This document shows, one piece after another, positions 54,999 through 63,814 of a DNA stretch of 64,000 bases (position 1 is the stretch's first letter; each line of letters starts with the position of its first letter). The DNA is from Moraxella bovis (GTDB taxonomy: Bacteria > Pseudomonadota > Gammaproteobacteria > Pseudomonadales > Moraxellaceae). A program made the position numbers and the translations under genes. The stretch is from NCBI RefSeq assembly GCF_002014975.1, contig NZ_MUXV01000030.1, positions 4,382 to 68,381 on the forward strand, written 5' to 3'. The notes beneath the pieces are model-generated. The model was not told the DNA's origin, made no database searches, and was given only the letters and a program-made list of their open reading frames with translations.

Positions 54999-55696
54999 TT
55001 GTCCTTATCCTTAAACATACATTCATCAAACACCACGCACGAGCCACATTTTGGCGAGCGAGCCATGCAAGTATAACGCCCATGCAAAATCAGATAATGA
55101 TGAGCGTCCACCAGATATTTGGCAGGAATGCGTGTCATAAGAGCCTCCTCTACCGCCAGCACCGTTTTGCCTGTGGCAAGTCCCGTGCGATTGCCCACCC
55201 GAAAAATGTGCGTATCTACCGCCATGACAGGCTCGCCAAAGGCGGTATTTAGCACGACATTGGCGGTCTTTCTACCTACACCTGCCAACGCTTCTAGCTC
55301 GTCTCGGGTGCGTGGCACTTGTCCGCCGTGCTTGTCTAGCAGGTCTTGGCAAGTCTTGATGACGTTGGTCGCCTTGGAGTTGTACAGTCCGATTGAGTTG
55401 ATATAACTCTTTAAGCCGTCCAGTCCCAAATCCAAAATCGCCTTTGGCGTGTTCGCTACAGCAAATAAGCGAGCGGTGGCGATGTTCACGCTTTTGTCGG
55501 TGGCTTGGGCGGAGAGCATGACGGCGATGAGTAGCTCAAAATCGGACGAGTAGTTGAGCTCAGTTACAGGCTCTTTGATATGCTCAGACAGCTTGGCAAA
55601 AAACCGTTCACGTTTGTCGGCATTCATCGGGCGAGAGGCTGGCGTGTCGGCAGTTTTGACGGTGGTGAGTTTCGTTTTTGTGGTTTTGGCGGTCAT
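54980..55696 (-). CDS. nth: Endonuclease III
   Basis: Base-excision repair DNA glycosylase/AP lyase for oxidised pyrimidines. 238 residues with an N-terminal extension of about 27 residues over E. coli Nth. Visible are FELLIAVMLSAQATDKSVN, the helix-hairpin-helix ELEALAGVGRKTANVVLN containing the catalytic lysine of GVGRKTA, the catalytic Asp in AVDTHIFRVGNR, and the [4Fe-4S] cluster cysteines in CMARSPKCGSCVVFDEC (C-x6-C-x2-C-x5-C). Intact. Confidence 0.96.
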   Translation of the reverse strand: MTAKTTKTKLTTVKTADTPASRPMNADKRERFFAKLSEHIKEPVTELNYSSDFELLIAVMLSAQATDKSVNIATARLFAVANTPKAILDLGLDGLKSYINSIGLYNSKATNVIKTCQDLLDKHGGQVPRTRDELEALAGVGRKTANVVLNTAFGEPVMAVDTHIFRVGNRTGLATGKTVLAVEEALMTRIPAKYLVDAHHYLILHGRYTCMARSPKCGSCVVFDECMFKDKDKWADLA

Positions 55697-55793
55697 GGCA
55701 AGGGGCTAGACAAAATAAGAATTGATGATTATTATACCACAACTGCACCGCTCGTTATTTTAAAAATCTCAATATCATTTTTATATCTTGCTT

Positions 55794-56387
55794 ATGATTT
55801 ATTTATACCATACGCCATTATCAAATATCGTATCAAATGATTTAACACCGCTTGATAAAAAACAAATCATCGCCAATCATCGCCATGCTCATTTAATGCA
55901 CTTTTGCCAAAACAATCATTTACCCATACCCATTTATGATAAATATGATAATGGCAAACCATTTATTGCAAATATCCCTAATCTGCATTTTAATCAATCG
56001 CATTGCCAAACTGATTATGCTCTAATATATAGTTTAACCATTCAAAATATCGGTGTGGATATTGAAAATGCCAATCGCAAGTTAAATAAAAACGCCCTTG
56101 CCAAACGTTATTTTCATGATGATGAATGTCACGCTTGGCAAAATAGTCAAGATGATAAATTATGGTTTGCTTATTGGACGATTAAAGAGGCGGTATTAAA
56201 AGCATATGGCTTGGGAATTCGGCTGCCACTTCATGAATTAAAGGCGGTATTTATGACAGACAATAGCGGATATGTGTGTCATGATAAGATTGGGAAATTT
56301 TATTTTAAAAATATCTGCATCGGCGAATGCGTGATAACGGTGGCATATCCATTTGATTTTGGGGTGGTGGGGGTTGTTGGGGTGTAG
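55794..56387 (+). CDS. 4'-phosphopantetheinyl transferase (Sfp/AcpT type)
   Basis: Transfers phosphopantetheine from CoA to carrier proteins. 197 residues from the ATG at 55794. Magnesium-binding motif NIGVDIEN and the second motif FAYWTIKEAVLKAYGLGI (W-x-x-K-E-A-x-x-K) are in the right order and spacing, and NGKPFIANIPNLHFNQSHC matches the substrate loop with the conserved NxSH-like segment. Strikingly more AT-rich than nth. No polyketide or non-ribosomal peptide genes are nearby, so the partner carrier is unknown. Confidence 0.88.
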   Translation: MIYLYHTPLSNIVSNDLTPLDKKQIIANHRHAHLMHFCQNNHLPIPIYDKYDNGKPFIANIPNLHFNQSHCQTDYALIYSLTIQNIGVDIENANRKLNKNALAKRYFHDDECHAWQNSQDDKLWFAYWTIKEAVLKAYGLGIRLPLHELKAVFMTDNSGYVCHDKIGKFYFKNICIGECVITVAYPFDFGVVGVVGV

Positions 56388-56419
56388 GTTTTTGTTTTTT
56401 GGGTTTTAAAATGGGTGTT

Positions 56420-56585
56420 GTGGGGGAAATCATTTTTCCCCTATGGTGGATTATGGGTTTTGGGCGAATATAATTTACCCCTACACGTTCAAATTTTAGA
56501 ATATATTTTTATTTTATAATTACAGCAAGATGCGTATTACTTACCAATAAGATTTTCTATTTAAAAGGTGCGTGGTACGCACCCT
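56420..56585. repeat. Palindromic spacer repeats, second cluster
   Basis: Between two convergent genes: an AAATCATTTTTCCCC segment, then GGGCGAATATAATTTACCCCTACACGTTC (56462-56490 region, matching 3419-3440 and 27570-27596), a GATGCGTATTACTTACC segment, and the palindrome GGTGCGTGGTACGCACC (56567-56583), the counterpart of that at 27480-27496. No gene. Confidence 0.6.
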
Positions 56586-56627
56586 ACCATACGACTTAGC
56601 ACACGCCTTTAATCATATGCCAGTTTT

Positions 56628-59006
56628 TCATTTCTCTTTTTCATCATTTTCCCATTGTATAAGCCGTCTTACGATTTTGCCAAATAGCGTATCTTTTTTA
56701 TAATCGCCTTTTTTATTTTTATCATGAATCGGCATATCGGTCAAAATAAACAACGCTTCATAAATGCTACTCACCGCATAAATATGAAACTCGCCACGCT
56801 CTACCGCCTCCACAACATTATTAGGGAGCATGAGCTGTCCGATGTTGGTTTTTGGGATAATCACGCCTTGCTCGCCGTTAAGCCCACGCTCAGCACAAGC
56901 GTCAAAAAAGCCAATGATTTTTTCGTTCACACCGCCAATCGCCTGAGCGTCCCCAAGCTGATTCATGGAGCCTGTGATTGCAAGTGATTGATTTATCGGC
57001 ACGTTTGCAAGGGCGGACAATAGCACGGCACATTCGGCAAGGGTGGCACTGTCGCCGTCAATGTGGGCGTAACTTTGCTCAAAGGCAAGGCTTGCTGAGA
57101 AATTAAGCTCGGCAAATTGGCTAAATAATGAGCGTAAAAAGCTCGTCATGATAAGCATTCCCTTAGCGTGCAAACTTCCGCCAAGCTCCACGTCTCGCTC
57201 TATGTCTAGGATTTCGCCCGTGCCAAACTTAGGAGCGATGAGTGCGGTAAGCCGAGCAGGTAAGCCAAATTCGCTGTCGGCATAGGCAATCACGGTCAAG
57301 GCGTTGATTTGTCCGACTACCTTTCCTGTGGTATTGATAAGCTGTTGTCCGTTTTGAATCTCTTGCCAATATAATTCTTTTAAATAGCCTTTACGTTCTT
57401 TAATCTCATCTAAGGCATTTTGGACGTGGGTTTTGTTAACAGTTTTGGCAATATTTTTATCATTGTTTTTATTATCATTTTCATGAGAATTATTTAAATA
57501 AAACTGTCGTGCCGATTCTACCACAAGTTGTAATAATCTATCGCTATGCAAATCCAATTTGTCTTTATCATCAGCATAGACAGACAACTCGTCCAATATC
57601 GCCCCAAAGGCGGTATTGTCAAATGTGGGCAATGCTTGCTTTTTTATCATGTCAGCGATTTTATGAGTGATAAATAATTCGCTGTCGTGATTGCGTGGTA
57701 AGGTGTCATTAAAATCGGCTCGGATTTTAAATAGGTTATTAAATTCAGGTTCAAATTCTAATAATTCATAATATAAATCAGGCTCGCCCAATAATATCAC
57801 TTTTACCGATAATGGCGTGCTGTCAGGCGATAAAGATACTGAGCCTGTTAGGGTTAGCATTTGTTCTAGGCTTGATATGCTTAGCAATTTTGATTGTAAG
57901 GCTCGCTTTAACCCTTGCCACGCATAGGGGTGCTCTAATAGCGATGACGCTTCTAATAATAAATATCCGCCATTGGCTTTGTGCAATGCCCCTGCCCGTA
58001 TCATGCTTGCGTCCGTTAAAATCGTGCCAAGCTGAGTGATGTATTCAATATGTCCCAACAGATTGGGGTGGGTTGGCATATCTTCAAAGACAATGGGCGA
58101 ACCGCTATTTGGCGTGTGGCTTACCGCCACATTGACATAATAGCGATTAGGGATATTTGCCGTTTTTACCATAAAGTCTTCATCATGCTCTACGATAAAT
58201 AGGATATTTTCTATAATATCTTTTTGATAGTCGGTTAAGTATTGGCTGATTTTTTTATCATGTTTATTATCATATTTTTTTAAAATGGGATTAAATAATG
58301 GCGTGATGATTTTGATTAAAAGTGTTTCGTGAAGTTCGTCTATTTTTTGGTTCACTTCATCATCTAAATTGTCCAATTCTATATTTATTTTGGTGAGTTT
58401 TTTTTGTAGTTTATCAAGGGTGGTATTGTTAATGGGTTTTTTATCATCAATGGGGGTAAATACTGCTTTTTGGTCGGCAGAGTGCAATAAGGTCAAATTA
58501 TGACTTTTGGCGGTGGCGTTTATTTCATCAAGCAAATTTCTTTCTTGTTTTTGGGCGGATTGCTTAATGGTGGTAATGCTGTTTTGGTAGCTGATGCTAT
58601 TAAATTTGGCGATGATTTTTTTATACAGGTCATGCCAAAGTTTGTGCATGTCCTTGGCAAAAATCGCCCCTTGACCACTCGGCAGGGTAAGTGCTACGGG
58701 GTGGCGGGGTGCGTCAAAATTATGCACATAGACCAAGTCGGGCGGGGTCGGCTCGTGTTTGGCACGCTCGGCAAGCAGACGTGTGATGAGTGTGCGTTTA
58801 CCAAGCCCGTTTTCACCCACGGCAAAGACGTGGTAGCCGTTTGCCTTGATGTCAAGGGCGGTCTGTATGGCATTGACGGCTCGGCGTTGCCCAAAGTCGT
58901 GCGGGGCGGGGCGTGCGTGCGTGCTATCGGGCGGTAGGGCGTGGGTGTCGGTATAGCGTTTTAGGGCGGTGTGGGGCAGGCGGTAGGGGGCGAATTGTTC
59001 GGTCAT
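56628..59006 (-). CDS. Lon-related ATP-dependent protease (LonH/YcbZ-type AAA+ protease)
   Basis: 792 residues. N-terminal AAA+ part with P-loop GENGLGKRT (64-72; the Arg after Lys is usual in this group), a long charged helical insert (about 130-270), EHPYAWQGLKRALQSK and a Lon-type proteolytic domain: HIDGDSATLAE with catalytic Ser653 and GGVNEKIIGFFDAC with catalytic Lys696. GTGEILDIERDVELGGSLHAKGMLI is the expected linker. This is not classical Lon, as the Lon N-terminal domain is missing. Probably cytoplasmic quality control. Confidence 0.92.
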   Translation of the reverse strand: MTEQFAPYRLPHTALKRYTDTHALPPDSTHARPAPHDFGQRRAVNAIQTALDIKANGYHVFAVGENGLGKRTLITRLLAERAKHEPTPPDLVYVHNFDAPRHPVALTLPSGQGAIFAKDMHKLWHDLYKKIIAKFNSISYQNSITTIKQSAQKQERNLLDEINATAKSHNLTLLHSADQKAVFTPIDDKKPINNTTLDKLQKKLTKINIELDNLDDEVNQKIDELHETLLIKIITPLFNPILKKYDNKHDKKISQYLTDYQKDIIENILFIVEHDEDFMVKTANIPNRYYVNVAVSHTPNSGSPIVFEDMPTHPNLLGHIEYITQLGTILTDASMIRAGALHKANGGYLLLEASSLLEHPYAWQGLKRALQSKLLSISSLEQMLTLTGSVSLSPDSTPLSVKVILLGEPDLYYELLEFEPEFNNLFKIRADFNDTLPRNHDSELFITHKIADMIKKQALPTFDNTAFGAILDELSVYADDKDKLDLHSDRLLQLVVESARQFYLNNSHENDNKNNDKNIAKTVNKTHVQNALDEIKERKGYLKELYWQEIQNGQQLINTTGKVVGQINALTVIAYADSEFGLPARLTALIAPKFGTGEILDIERDVELGGSLHAKGMLIMTSFLRSLFSQFAELNFSASLAFEQSYAHIDGDSATLAECAVLLSALANVPINQSLAITGSMNQLGDAQAIGGVNEKIIGFFDACAERGLNGEQGVIIPKTNIGQLMLPNNVVEAVERGEFHIYAVSSIYEALFILTDMPIHDKNKKGDYKKDTLFGKIVRRLIQWENDEKEK

Positions 59007-59094
59007 TGTTGTTATTAAAATATGAAAAAGGGATATTTTAACAGATTAAAACGTGATAAAATAGGGGGTTTGAAATTAACTTGACTTTATAAGA

Positions 59095-59751
59095 ATGACT
59101 TATCATAAAATATCCGCCCATGCTGATGAATTTGCTCGTGAATTAGAGCGTGTCTCCGATAAGCTAAATTTAACATTTAGTGAAGTGCAAATAAAACAAC
59201 TGCTTGGCTATTTGGATAATCTTTTGCTTTGGACAAAGGCGTATAATCTCACCGCCATTACCGCCCCAAAAGAGGCGTTTATTAAGCATATTTTGGACTG
59301 TTTGGCAATCGTGGCGGATTTGCCGCTTGCTGATAAATCAGGCATAAGCGTGCTTGACATTGGCACAGGGGCAGGTTTGCCGTCTGTGATTATCGCTATC
59401 ATGCGTCCCGATTGGCACGTTACCGCCCTTGACAGCAATGGCAAAAAGGTGCGATTTATCCGTCAAATGGTGGGCGAGTTGGGGCTTGGTAACGTCAATC
59501 CTGTGGCAAGTCGTATTGAGGATTTTGACGGGGCGTTTGATCTCATTACGTCTCGGGCATTTGCCAGCCTTGATGATTTTGTCAATCTTGCCAAGCCCTA
59601 TTTAAAGACGGACGGCGTGTTATATGCCATGAAAGGCAAAACACCAACAAGCGAGGATGTGGTAAATTTGAAAGATTGGCAAATTGAAGTCAAATCCATT
59701 TTTGTACCACAAATGAGCGATGAGCGGTGTGTGGTGTATTTAAAGCGTTAA
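59095..59751 (+). CDS. rsmG: 16S rRNA (guanine527-N7)-methyltransferase RsmG
   Basis: Methylates G527 of 16S rRNA (formerly GidB). 218 residues with the signature KAYNLTAITAPKEAFIKHILDCLA and SAM motif VLDIGTGAGLPSVIIAIMRPDWHVTALDSNGKKVRF, then the SRAFASLDDFV block. It lies 68 bases upstream of parA, the common pairing near the replication origin, although mnmG, dnaA and other origin genes are not in this window. Confidence 0.96.
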   Translation: MTYHKISAHADEFARELERVSDKLNLTFSEVQIKQLLGYLDNLLLWTKAYNLTAITAPKEAFIKHILDCLAIVADLPLADKSGISVLDIGTGAGLPSVIIAIMRPDWHVTALDSNGKKVRFIRQMVGELGLGNVNPVASRIEDFDGAFDLITSRAFASLDDFVNLAKPYLKTDGVLYAMKGKTPTSEDVVNLKDWQIEVKSIFVPQMSDERCVVYLKR

Positions 59752-59819
59752 AGTTATTTTAAAATTAAAATGTATGGGTAATTTACCCTAATTTAACAAA
59801 TTGATGGTAAAGGTATTTT

Positions 59820-60572
59820 ATGGAAATTATCGCAATCGCCAACCAAAAAGGCGGTGTCGCCAAAACCACAACGGCGGTTAATCTGGCAAGTGCGTTGGCA
59901 CTTATCGGCAAAAAGCGTGTGCTACTCATTGACCTTGACGCACAAGGCAATGCCACAACCAGTCTGGGGCTTGACAAAAATGAGCTCGATTATACGGTGG
60001 CGGACGTGTTGCTTGACGATGTGCCACTGGTCAAAACCATTGTGGCAAGTCAGCACCTTGATGTGGTGGGGGCAAACCGTGATTTGGCAGGGATTGACGT
60101 GTCGCTTGCGGACGTGGCGGATGCACCGCTTTTATTAAAAAATGCCCTAAAAAACACCAAGCTAGACTATGACTATGTCATCATGGACTGCGCTCCAAGC
60201 CTGAGTATGCTGACCGTGAACGCCCTTGTCGCCACAGACGGCGTGATTATCCCCATGCAGTGCGAGTATTTTGCCCTAGAAGGCATTGCTGATTTGATAG
60301 ATGCGATTGAAAAGCTGACCCAAATCAACCCCAAACTGCACATTCGTGGCGTGGTGCGGACGATGTATGACGGGCGAAGTACACTTGCCCAAGACGTGTC
60401 GGCGGAGCTTGAAAATTATTTTGGCGAAAAATTGTACAAAACGGTCATTCCAAGAAGTATCCGATTGGCAGAAGCCCCAAGTTTTGGCAAATCTATTTTT
60501 GAGTACGAAAAATCGTCCAAGGGGGCTATTGCTTATCATCAGCTCATGAATGAAGTGTTGGAACAGCCTTAA
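59820..60572 (+). CDS. parA: Chromosome-partitioning ATPase ParA (Soj)
   Basis: 250 residues. Deviant Walker A KGGVAKTTTAVNLA at residues 11-24, RVLLIDLDAQGNATTSLG (Walker A' with DLDAQGN), DYVIMDCAPSLSMLTVNAL (Walker B) and VVRTMYDGRSTLAQDVSAEL, all typical of small chromosomal Soj/ParA. Normally parB follows directly; here the next genes converge on parA and belong to an exporter, so parB must lie elsewhere. Confidence 0.94.
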   Translation: MEIIAIANQKGGVAKTTTAVNLASALALIGKKRVLLIDLDAQGNATTSLGLDKNELDYTVADVLLDDVPLVKTIVASQHLDVVGANRDLAGIDVSLADVADAPLLLKNALKNTKLDYDYVIMDCAPSLSMLTVNALVATDGVIIPMQCEYFALEGIADLIDAIEKLTQINPKLHIRGVVRTMYDGRSTLAQDVSAELENYFGEKLYKTVIPRSIRLAEAPSFGKSIFEYEKSSKGAIAYHQLMNEVLEQP

Positions 60573-61034
60573 CTACACAATCGGCTTTCTACGATAAAAC
60601 AAAATCCCTGGAATCGACAGCCCTAACACCAATGCCGAGATAACAAAAATCGCTTCAAAAAAGTACGTCATCATCAGCACAAACAGCTCCATACTAAACC
60701 CAAAATACCCTATCTGCACCATACTCACCATTGCCTTATACGCCACGATACCCGGCATGAGAAAAATCACGCTCGGCACGATGAGTGCCTTTGGCAGTAG
60801 TCCATGTCGCTGAGCAAAATACACCCCCAAAAAGCTCGGCAACATCGCCCCAAAAAATGTCGCCACCGCCAGATGACTCCCCACCGCCAACAGCCCTGTT
60901 TTGGTGATATAACCCAATGCCGTCATGATAAGACATAGCCCGACATAACGTCTAGGTAGCGTAAACATCAAGCACCACCCCAGCGTAATCACGCAAGACA
61001 GCCCCACATTTGTCAGTAGCGTTAGCACAGTCAT
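60573..61034 (-). CDS. Threonine/serine exporter family, C-terminal (DUF3815/ThrE_2) subunit
   Basis: 153 residues from the ATG at 61034, which overlaps the stop of the upstream gene by one base (TGATG); longer frames run into that gene. Four or five membrane helices: TLLTNVGLSCVITLGWCLMFTL, VGLCLIMTALGYITK, VATFFGAMLPSFLGVYFAQRH, SVIFLMPGIVAYKAM. The split two-gene form matches the ThrE family in which DUF1212 and DUF3815 halves are separate. Stop is adjacent to the parA stop. Confidence 0.85.
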   Translation of the reverse strand: MTVLTLLTNVGLSCVITLGWCLMFTLPRRYVGLCLIMTALGYITKTGLLAVGSHLAVATFFGAMLPSFLGVYFAQRHGLLPKALIVPSVIFLMPGIVAYKAMVSMVQIGYFGFSMELFVLMMTYFFEAIFVISALVLGLSIPGILFYRRKPIV

Positions 61035-61858
61035 CACAGCCCCCAATGCGGTATGCGTAACAAAATCAAGGCAATGACAATCCCCACGCACGCCGACAAC
61101 GTCAGCATGGTCGCAAACATCCACCGCCCTACCCCCATATTGATATACCCCTTTAAAATGTCCGATAAGGCGTTAATGATAGGAAAGCTCGGCACCAGTA
61201 ACAGCACGCTAGACGCCACCGCCACATCGGCATTGACCCCAAGCTCTAAAAAGTACGCCACCGCCCCAAGTAAAGTCGCCACAAAAGCAGTGATGATGAC
61301 CACCACAAAAGGGTTAAAATGATGAGCGGACAGATACATGCGAGTGCGTATGGCACAAAAACCCGCCACGAGCGTTATCAGCGAGATAGCCAAACCACCG
61401 CCGTTAAGATAAGCAAAACAAGCACAGGACATGCCCACAAAAAACGCCATGAGCGTGTTGGGATATGTGGTGCGGTCAATGTTATCCAGTCGCTTTTCGG
61501 TGTGGGTAACGGCGTGCTCGTCTCGTCCGCCTGCTTGTCTTTGGCGTTCGACATCTAGGACGATTTGCTGAATCTGCACCAAGATACTCACGTTAATCCC
61601 CTGATGAACGGTGTTGCGTACAGTTGTGATACAATGACCGTTATACAACGTAGTGAGCGTAATGGCATTAAAAGACAGTCCGCATTCCACGCCCCCAACC
61701 CCCAACGCCACGCCCAAGCGTTTGGTCAAATCCACCACAACCACCGACTCCGCCCCATACTGCATGAGCAACAACGCACAGCGAACGCACAGGCGAGTGA
61801 TTCGCTGTTGCTCTTCGTGCGACAGATAGGGCAGTTTTTTGGGTGTCACATCAGACAT
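61034..61858 (-). CDS. Threonine/serine exporter family, N-terminal (DUF1212/ThrE) subunit
   Basis: 274 residues. A soluble N-terminal half (RITRLCVRCALLLMQYGAESVVVVDLTKRLGVALGV with the conserved GAES) is followed by about five membrane helices (TLMAFFVGMSCACFAYLNGGGLAISL, VVIITAFVATLLGAVAYFLEL, VASSVLLLVPSFPIINALSDILKGY). Typical DUF1212. Translationally coupled to the DUF3815 half; together they form a probable inner-membrane amino-acid exporter. Substrate assignment rests on family only. Confidence 0.88.
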   Translation of the reverse strand: MSDVTPKKLPYLSHEEQQRITRLCVRCALLLMQYGAESVVVVDLTKRLGVALGVGGVECGLSFNAITLTTLYNGHCITTVRNTVHQGINVSILVQIQQIVLDVERQRQAGGRDEHAVTHTEKRLDNIDRTTYPNTLMAFFVGMSCACFAYLNGGGLAISLITLVAGFCAIRTRMYLSAHHFNPFVVVIITAFVATLLGAVAYFLELGVNADVAVASSVLLLVPSFPIINALSDILKGYINMGVGRWMFATMLTLSACVGIVIALILLRIPHWGL

Positions 61859-61943
61859 GGCAGGGATAACGGCAAATGACTAAGAATAAGGCGGTTATTG
61901 TAATCTAAAATGGGCGAAAAATATAGTATGGACTTGCCTAATA

Positions 61944-61976
61944 AAAAACGCACTTGATGTCATCAAATGCGTTTTT
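61944..61976 (-). terminator. Intrinsic terminator of the etf operon
   Basis: AAAAACGCA and TGCGTTTTT enclose a further GATG/CATC pairing, giving a long hairpin with T runs, about 15 bases beyond the etfA stop. Confidence 0.75.
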
Positions 61977-61991
61977 GGTAAGCCCTGCCAA

Positions 61992-62924
61992 TTATAATTT
62001 AGAAGTCAGCTCAGGCACTGCCACTTGATAATCCGCTTCTAAGAAGTAATCCGCCACGCTCGCAATCGGAGCTTCTGGGTCGGTGTTAATCGCCACAATG
62101 GTCTTAGAGTCTTTCATACCTGCTAGGTGCTGAATCGCCCCCGAGATACCCACAGCGATATACAAGTTTGGAGCCACGATTTTGCCCGTTTGACCCACTT
62201 GCAAATCATTGGGTACAAAGCCTGCATCCACCGCCGCACGGCTAGCACCCATGGCAGCACCGAGTTTGTCCGCCAGTGGCTCGATGTATTTGGTGAAGTT
62301 CTCACCACTTGCCAACGCACGTCCGCCTGATACCACGATATTGGCAGACGTTAGCTCTGGGCGGTCAGATTTGGCAAGCTCTTCGCCAACAAAGCTTGAT
62401 TTGCCACTATCGCCACCCACGCTCACGCTCTCAACAGACGCGCTACCGCCTGTGGCAGGTGCCGAATCAAACGCTGTACCACGCACACTTAGCACGATTT
62501 TATCTTCTGCTGATTGTACGGTTGCTGTGGCGTTACCTGCATAGATAGGACGCTCAAAAGTCTTGGCATCAATCACTGCCGTGATGTCTGATACCATGCT
62601 CACATCAAGCAGAGCCGCCACACGGGGCAAAAAGTTCTTGCCTGTCGTGGTCGCAGGAGCGATGATGTGGCTATATGCACCAGCCAGCTCCACCACCAGT
62701 GGAGCGATGTTTTCGGCAAGGGCATTGGCAAAAGCAGGATTATCAGCAAGTAGCACTTTATTCACGCCTGCCACTTGGGCGACACTGTCGGCAACGGCTT
62801 GGGCGTTTGAACCTGCAACTAATACGTGAATGTCGCTGTCAATTTGACTGGCGGCGGTGATTGTGGCAAGGGTCGCCGATTTTAATTCTTGGTTGTCGTG
62901 TTCAGCATAAACTAATACGGTCAT
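61992..62924 (-). CDS. etfA: Electron transfer flavoprotein alpha subunit
   Basis: FAD-binding subunit that passes electrons from acyl-CoA and other dehydrogenases to ETF-quinone oxidoreductase. 310 residues. Starts MTVLVYAEHDNQELKSATL; the middle has APATTTGKNFLPRVAALLDV and VVSGGRALASGENF; the C-terminal FAD signature is LYIAVGISGAIQHLAGMKDSKTIVAINTDPEAPI. Downstream of etfB, separated by an unusual structured 140-base spacer. Confidence 0.97.
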   Translation of the reverse strand: MTVLVYAEHDNQELKSATLATITAASQIDSDIHVLVAGSNAQAVADSVAQVAGVNKVLLADNPAFANALAENIAPLVVELAGAYSHIIAPATTTGKNFLPRVAALLDVSMVSDITAVIDAKTFERPIYAGNATATVQSAEDKIVLSVRGTAFDSAPATGGSASVESVSVGGDSGKSSFVGEELAKSDRPELTSANIVVSGGRALASGENFTKYIEPLADKLGAAMGASRAAVDAGFVPNDLQVGQTGKIVAPNLYIAVGISGAIQHLAGMKDSKTIVAINTDPEAPIASVADYFLEADYQVAVPELTSKL

Positions 62925-62964
62925 GGTTGTATCCTTAAATAATTTTGTGTAACTTTTATAAAGG

Positions 62965-63067
62965 TAATGCCAAAGCCATAAGTTCTAGTACGAAAAAAAC
63001 GAGCGAAGTTGTACAAATAGTACACGGCGAGTTTGACGAAGTAATAGGACTTATGGGGAAGGCATTA
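62965..63067. repeat. Structured repeat-like insert in the etfB-etfA spacer
   Basis: Imperfect 23-base inverted arms (62965-62987, TAATGCC...CCATAAGTTCTA, and 63045-63067; 18 of 23 match) enclose GTACGAAAAAAACGAGCGAAG, TTGTACAAATAGTACAC and GGCGAGTTTGACGAAG, which also pair partly with each other. The right arm contains the etfB stop codon. It looks like a mobile or REP-type element that landed on the stop codon, or an attenuating hairpin. Confidence 0.6.
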
Positions 63068-63814
63068 AATTACTTTTGCTTCGTTTTTAAGCTTATCAAT
63101 CAGCTCATCAACGCTACCTACTTTCACACCTGCACTGCGTTCGGCAGGGGCTTTGACTTTTAATGTGGTCAGTTTAGATGTCATGTCCACGCCAAAATCC
63201 GCAGGAGTTTTGGTATCTAGTGGCTTTTTCTTGGCAGCCATGATGTTAGGCAGTTTTGGAAAACGTGGTTCGTTAAGACGTAAGTCTGTGGTAACGACCG
63301 CAGGCAGTGGCAAATTCACGGTTTGCAAACCACCGTCAATCTCACGAGTTACTTTGACCGCACCACCTTCTACCACCACTTCGGACGCAAAAGTACCCTG
63401 ACCGACACCCATAAGTGCCGCCAGCATTTGCCCTGTTTGGTTGTTGTCGTCATCAATGGCTTGCTTGCCGAGTAGGATAAGCTCCGCCCCCTCGGCTTCT
63501 GCCACGCCTTTTAGGATTTTGGCGACTTGTAGCGGATATGGTTTGGCGTCTGTCTCAACCAATACCCCACGGTCAGCACCTAATGCTAATGCCGAACGCA
63601 ACTGCTCTTGCGATTGGCTGGTGCCGATAGATACAGCGATAATCTCGCTTGCCACGCCCGCCTCCTTTAAGCGAACCGCTTCTTCAATGGCGATTTCACA
63701 AAATGGGTTTACGCTCATCTTGGCGTTGGTCAAGTCTACGCCAGACTCATCTGCTTTAACACGCACTTTGACGTTGTGGTCAACAACACGCTTGACAGCA
63801 ACTAATACTTTCAT
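63065..63814 (-). CDS. etfB: Electron transfer flavoprotein beta subunit
   Basis: AMP-binding subunit of ETF. 249 residues starting [24 protein letters not shown], with [41 protein letters not shown] and the beta-subunit signature [45 protein letters not shown]. First gene of the etfBA operon; CGGAGTAACC upstream of the ATG is a ribosome binding site. The 186 bases from 63815 to the window end hold its promoter region and no further gene I can support. Confidence 0.97.
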   Translation of the reverse strand: MKVLVAVKRVVDHNVKVRVKADESGVDLTNAKMSVNPFCEIAIEEAVRLKEAGVASEIIAVSIGTSQSQEQLRSALALGADRGVLVETDAKPYPLQVAKILKGVAEAEGAELILLGKQAIDDDNNQTGQMLAALMGVGQGTFASEVVVEGGAVKVTREIDGGLQTVNLPLPAVVTTDLRLNEPRFPKLPNIMAAKKKPLDTKTPADFGVDMTSKLTTLKVKAPAERSAGVKVGSVDELIDKLKNEAKVI

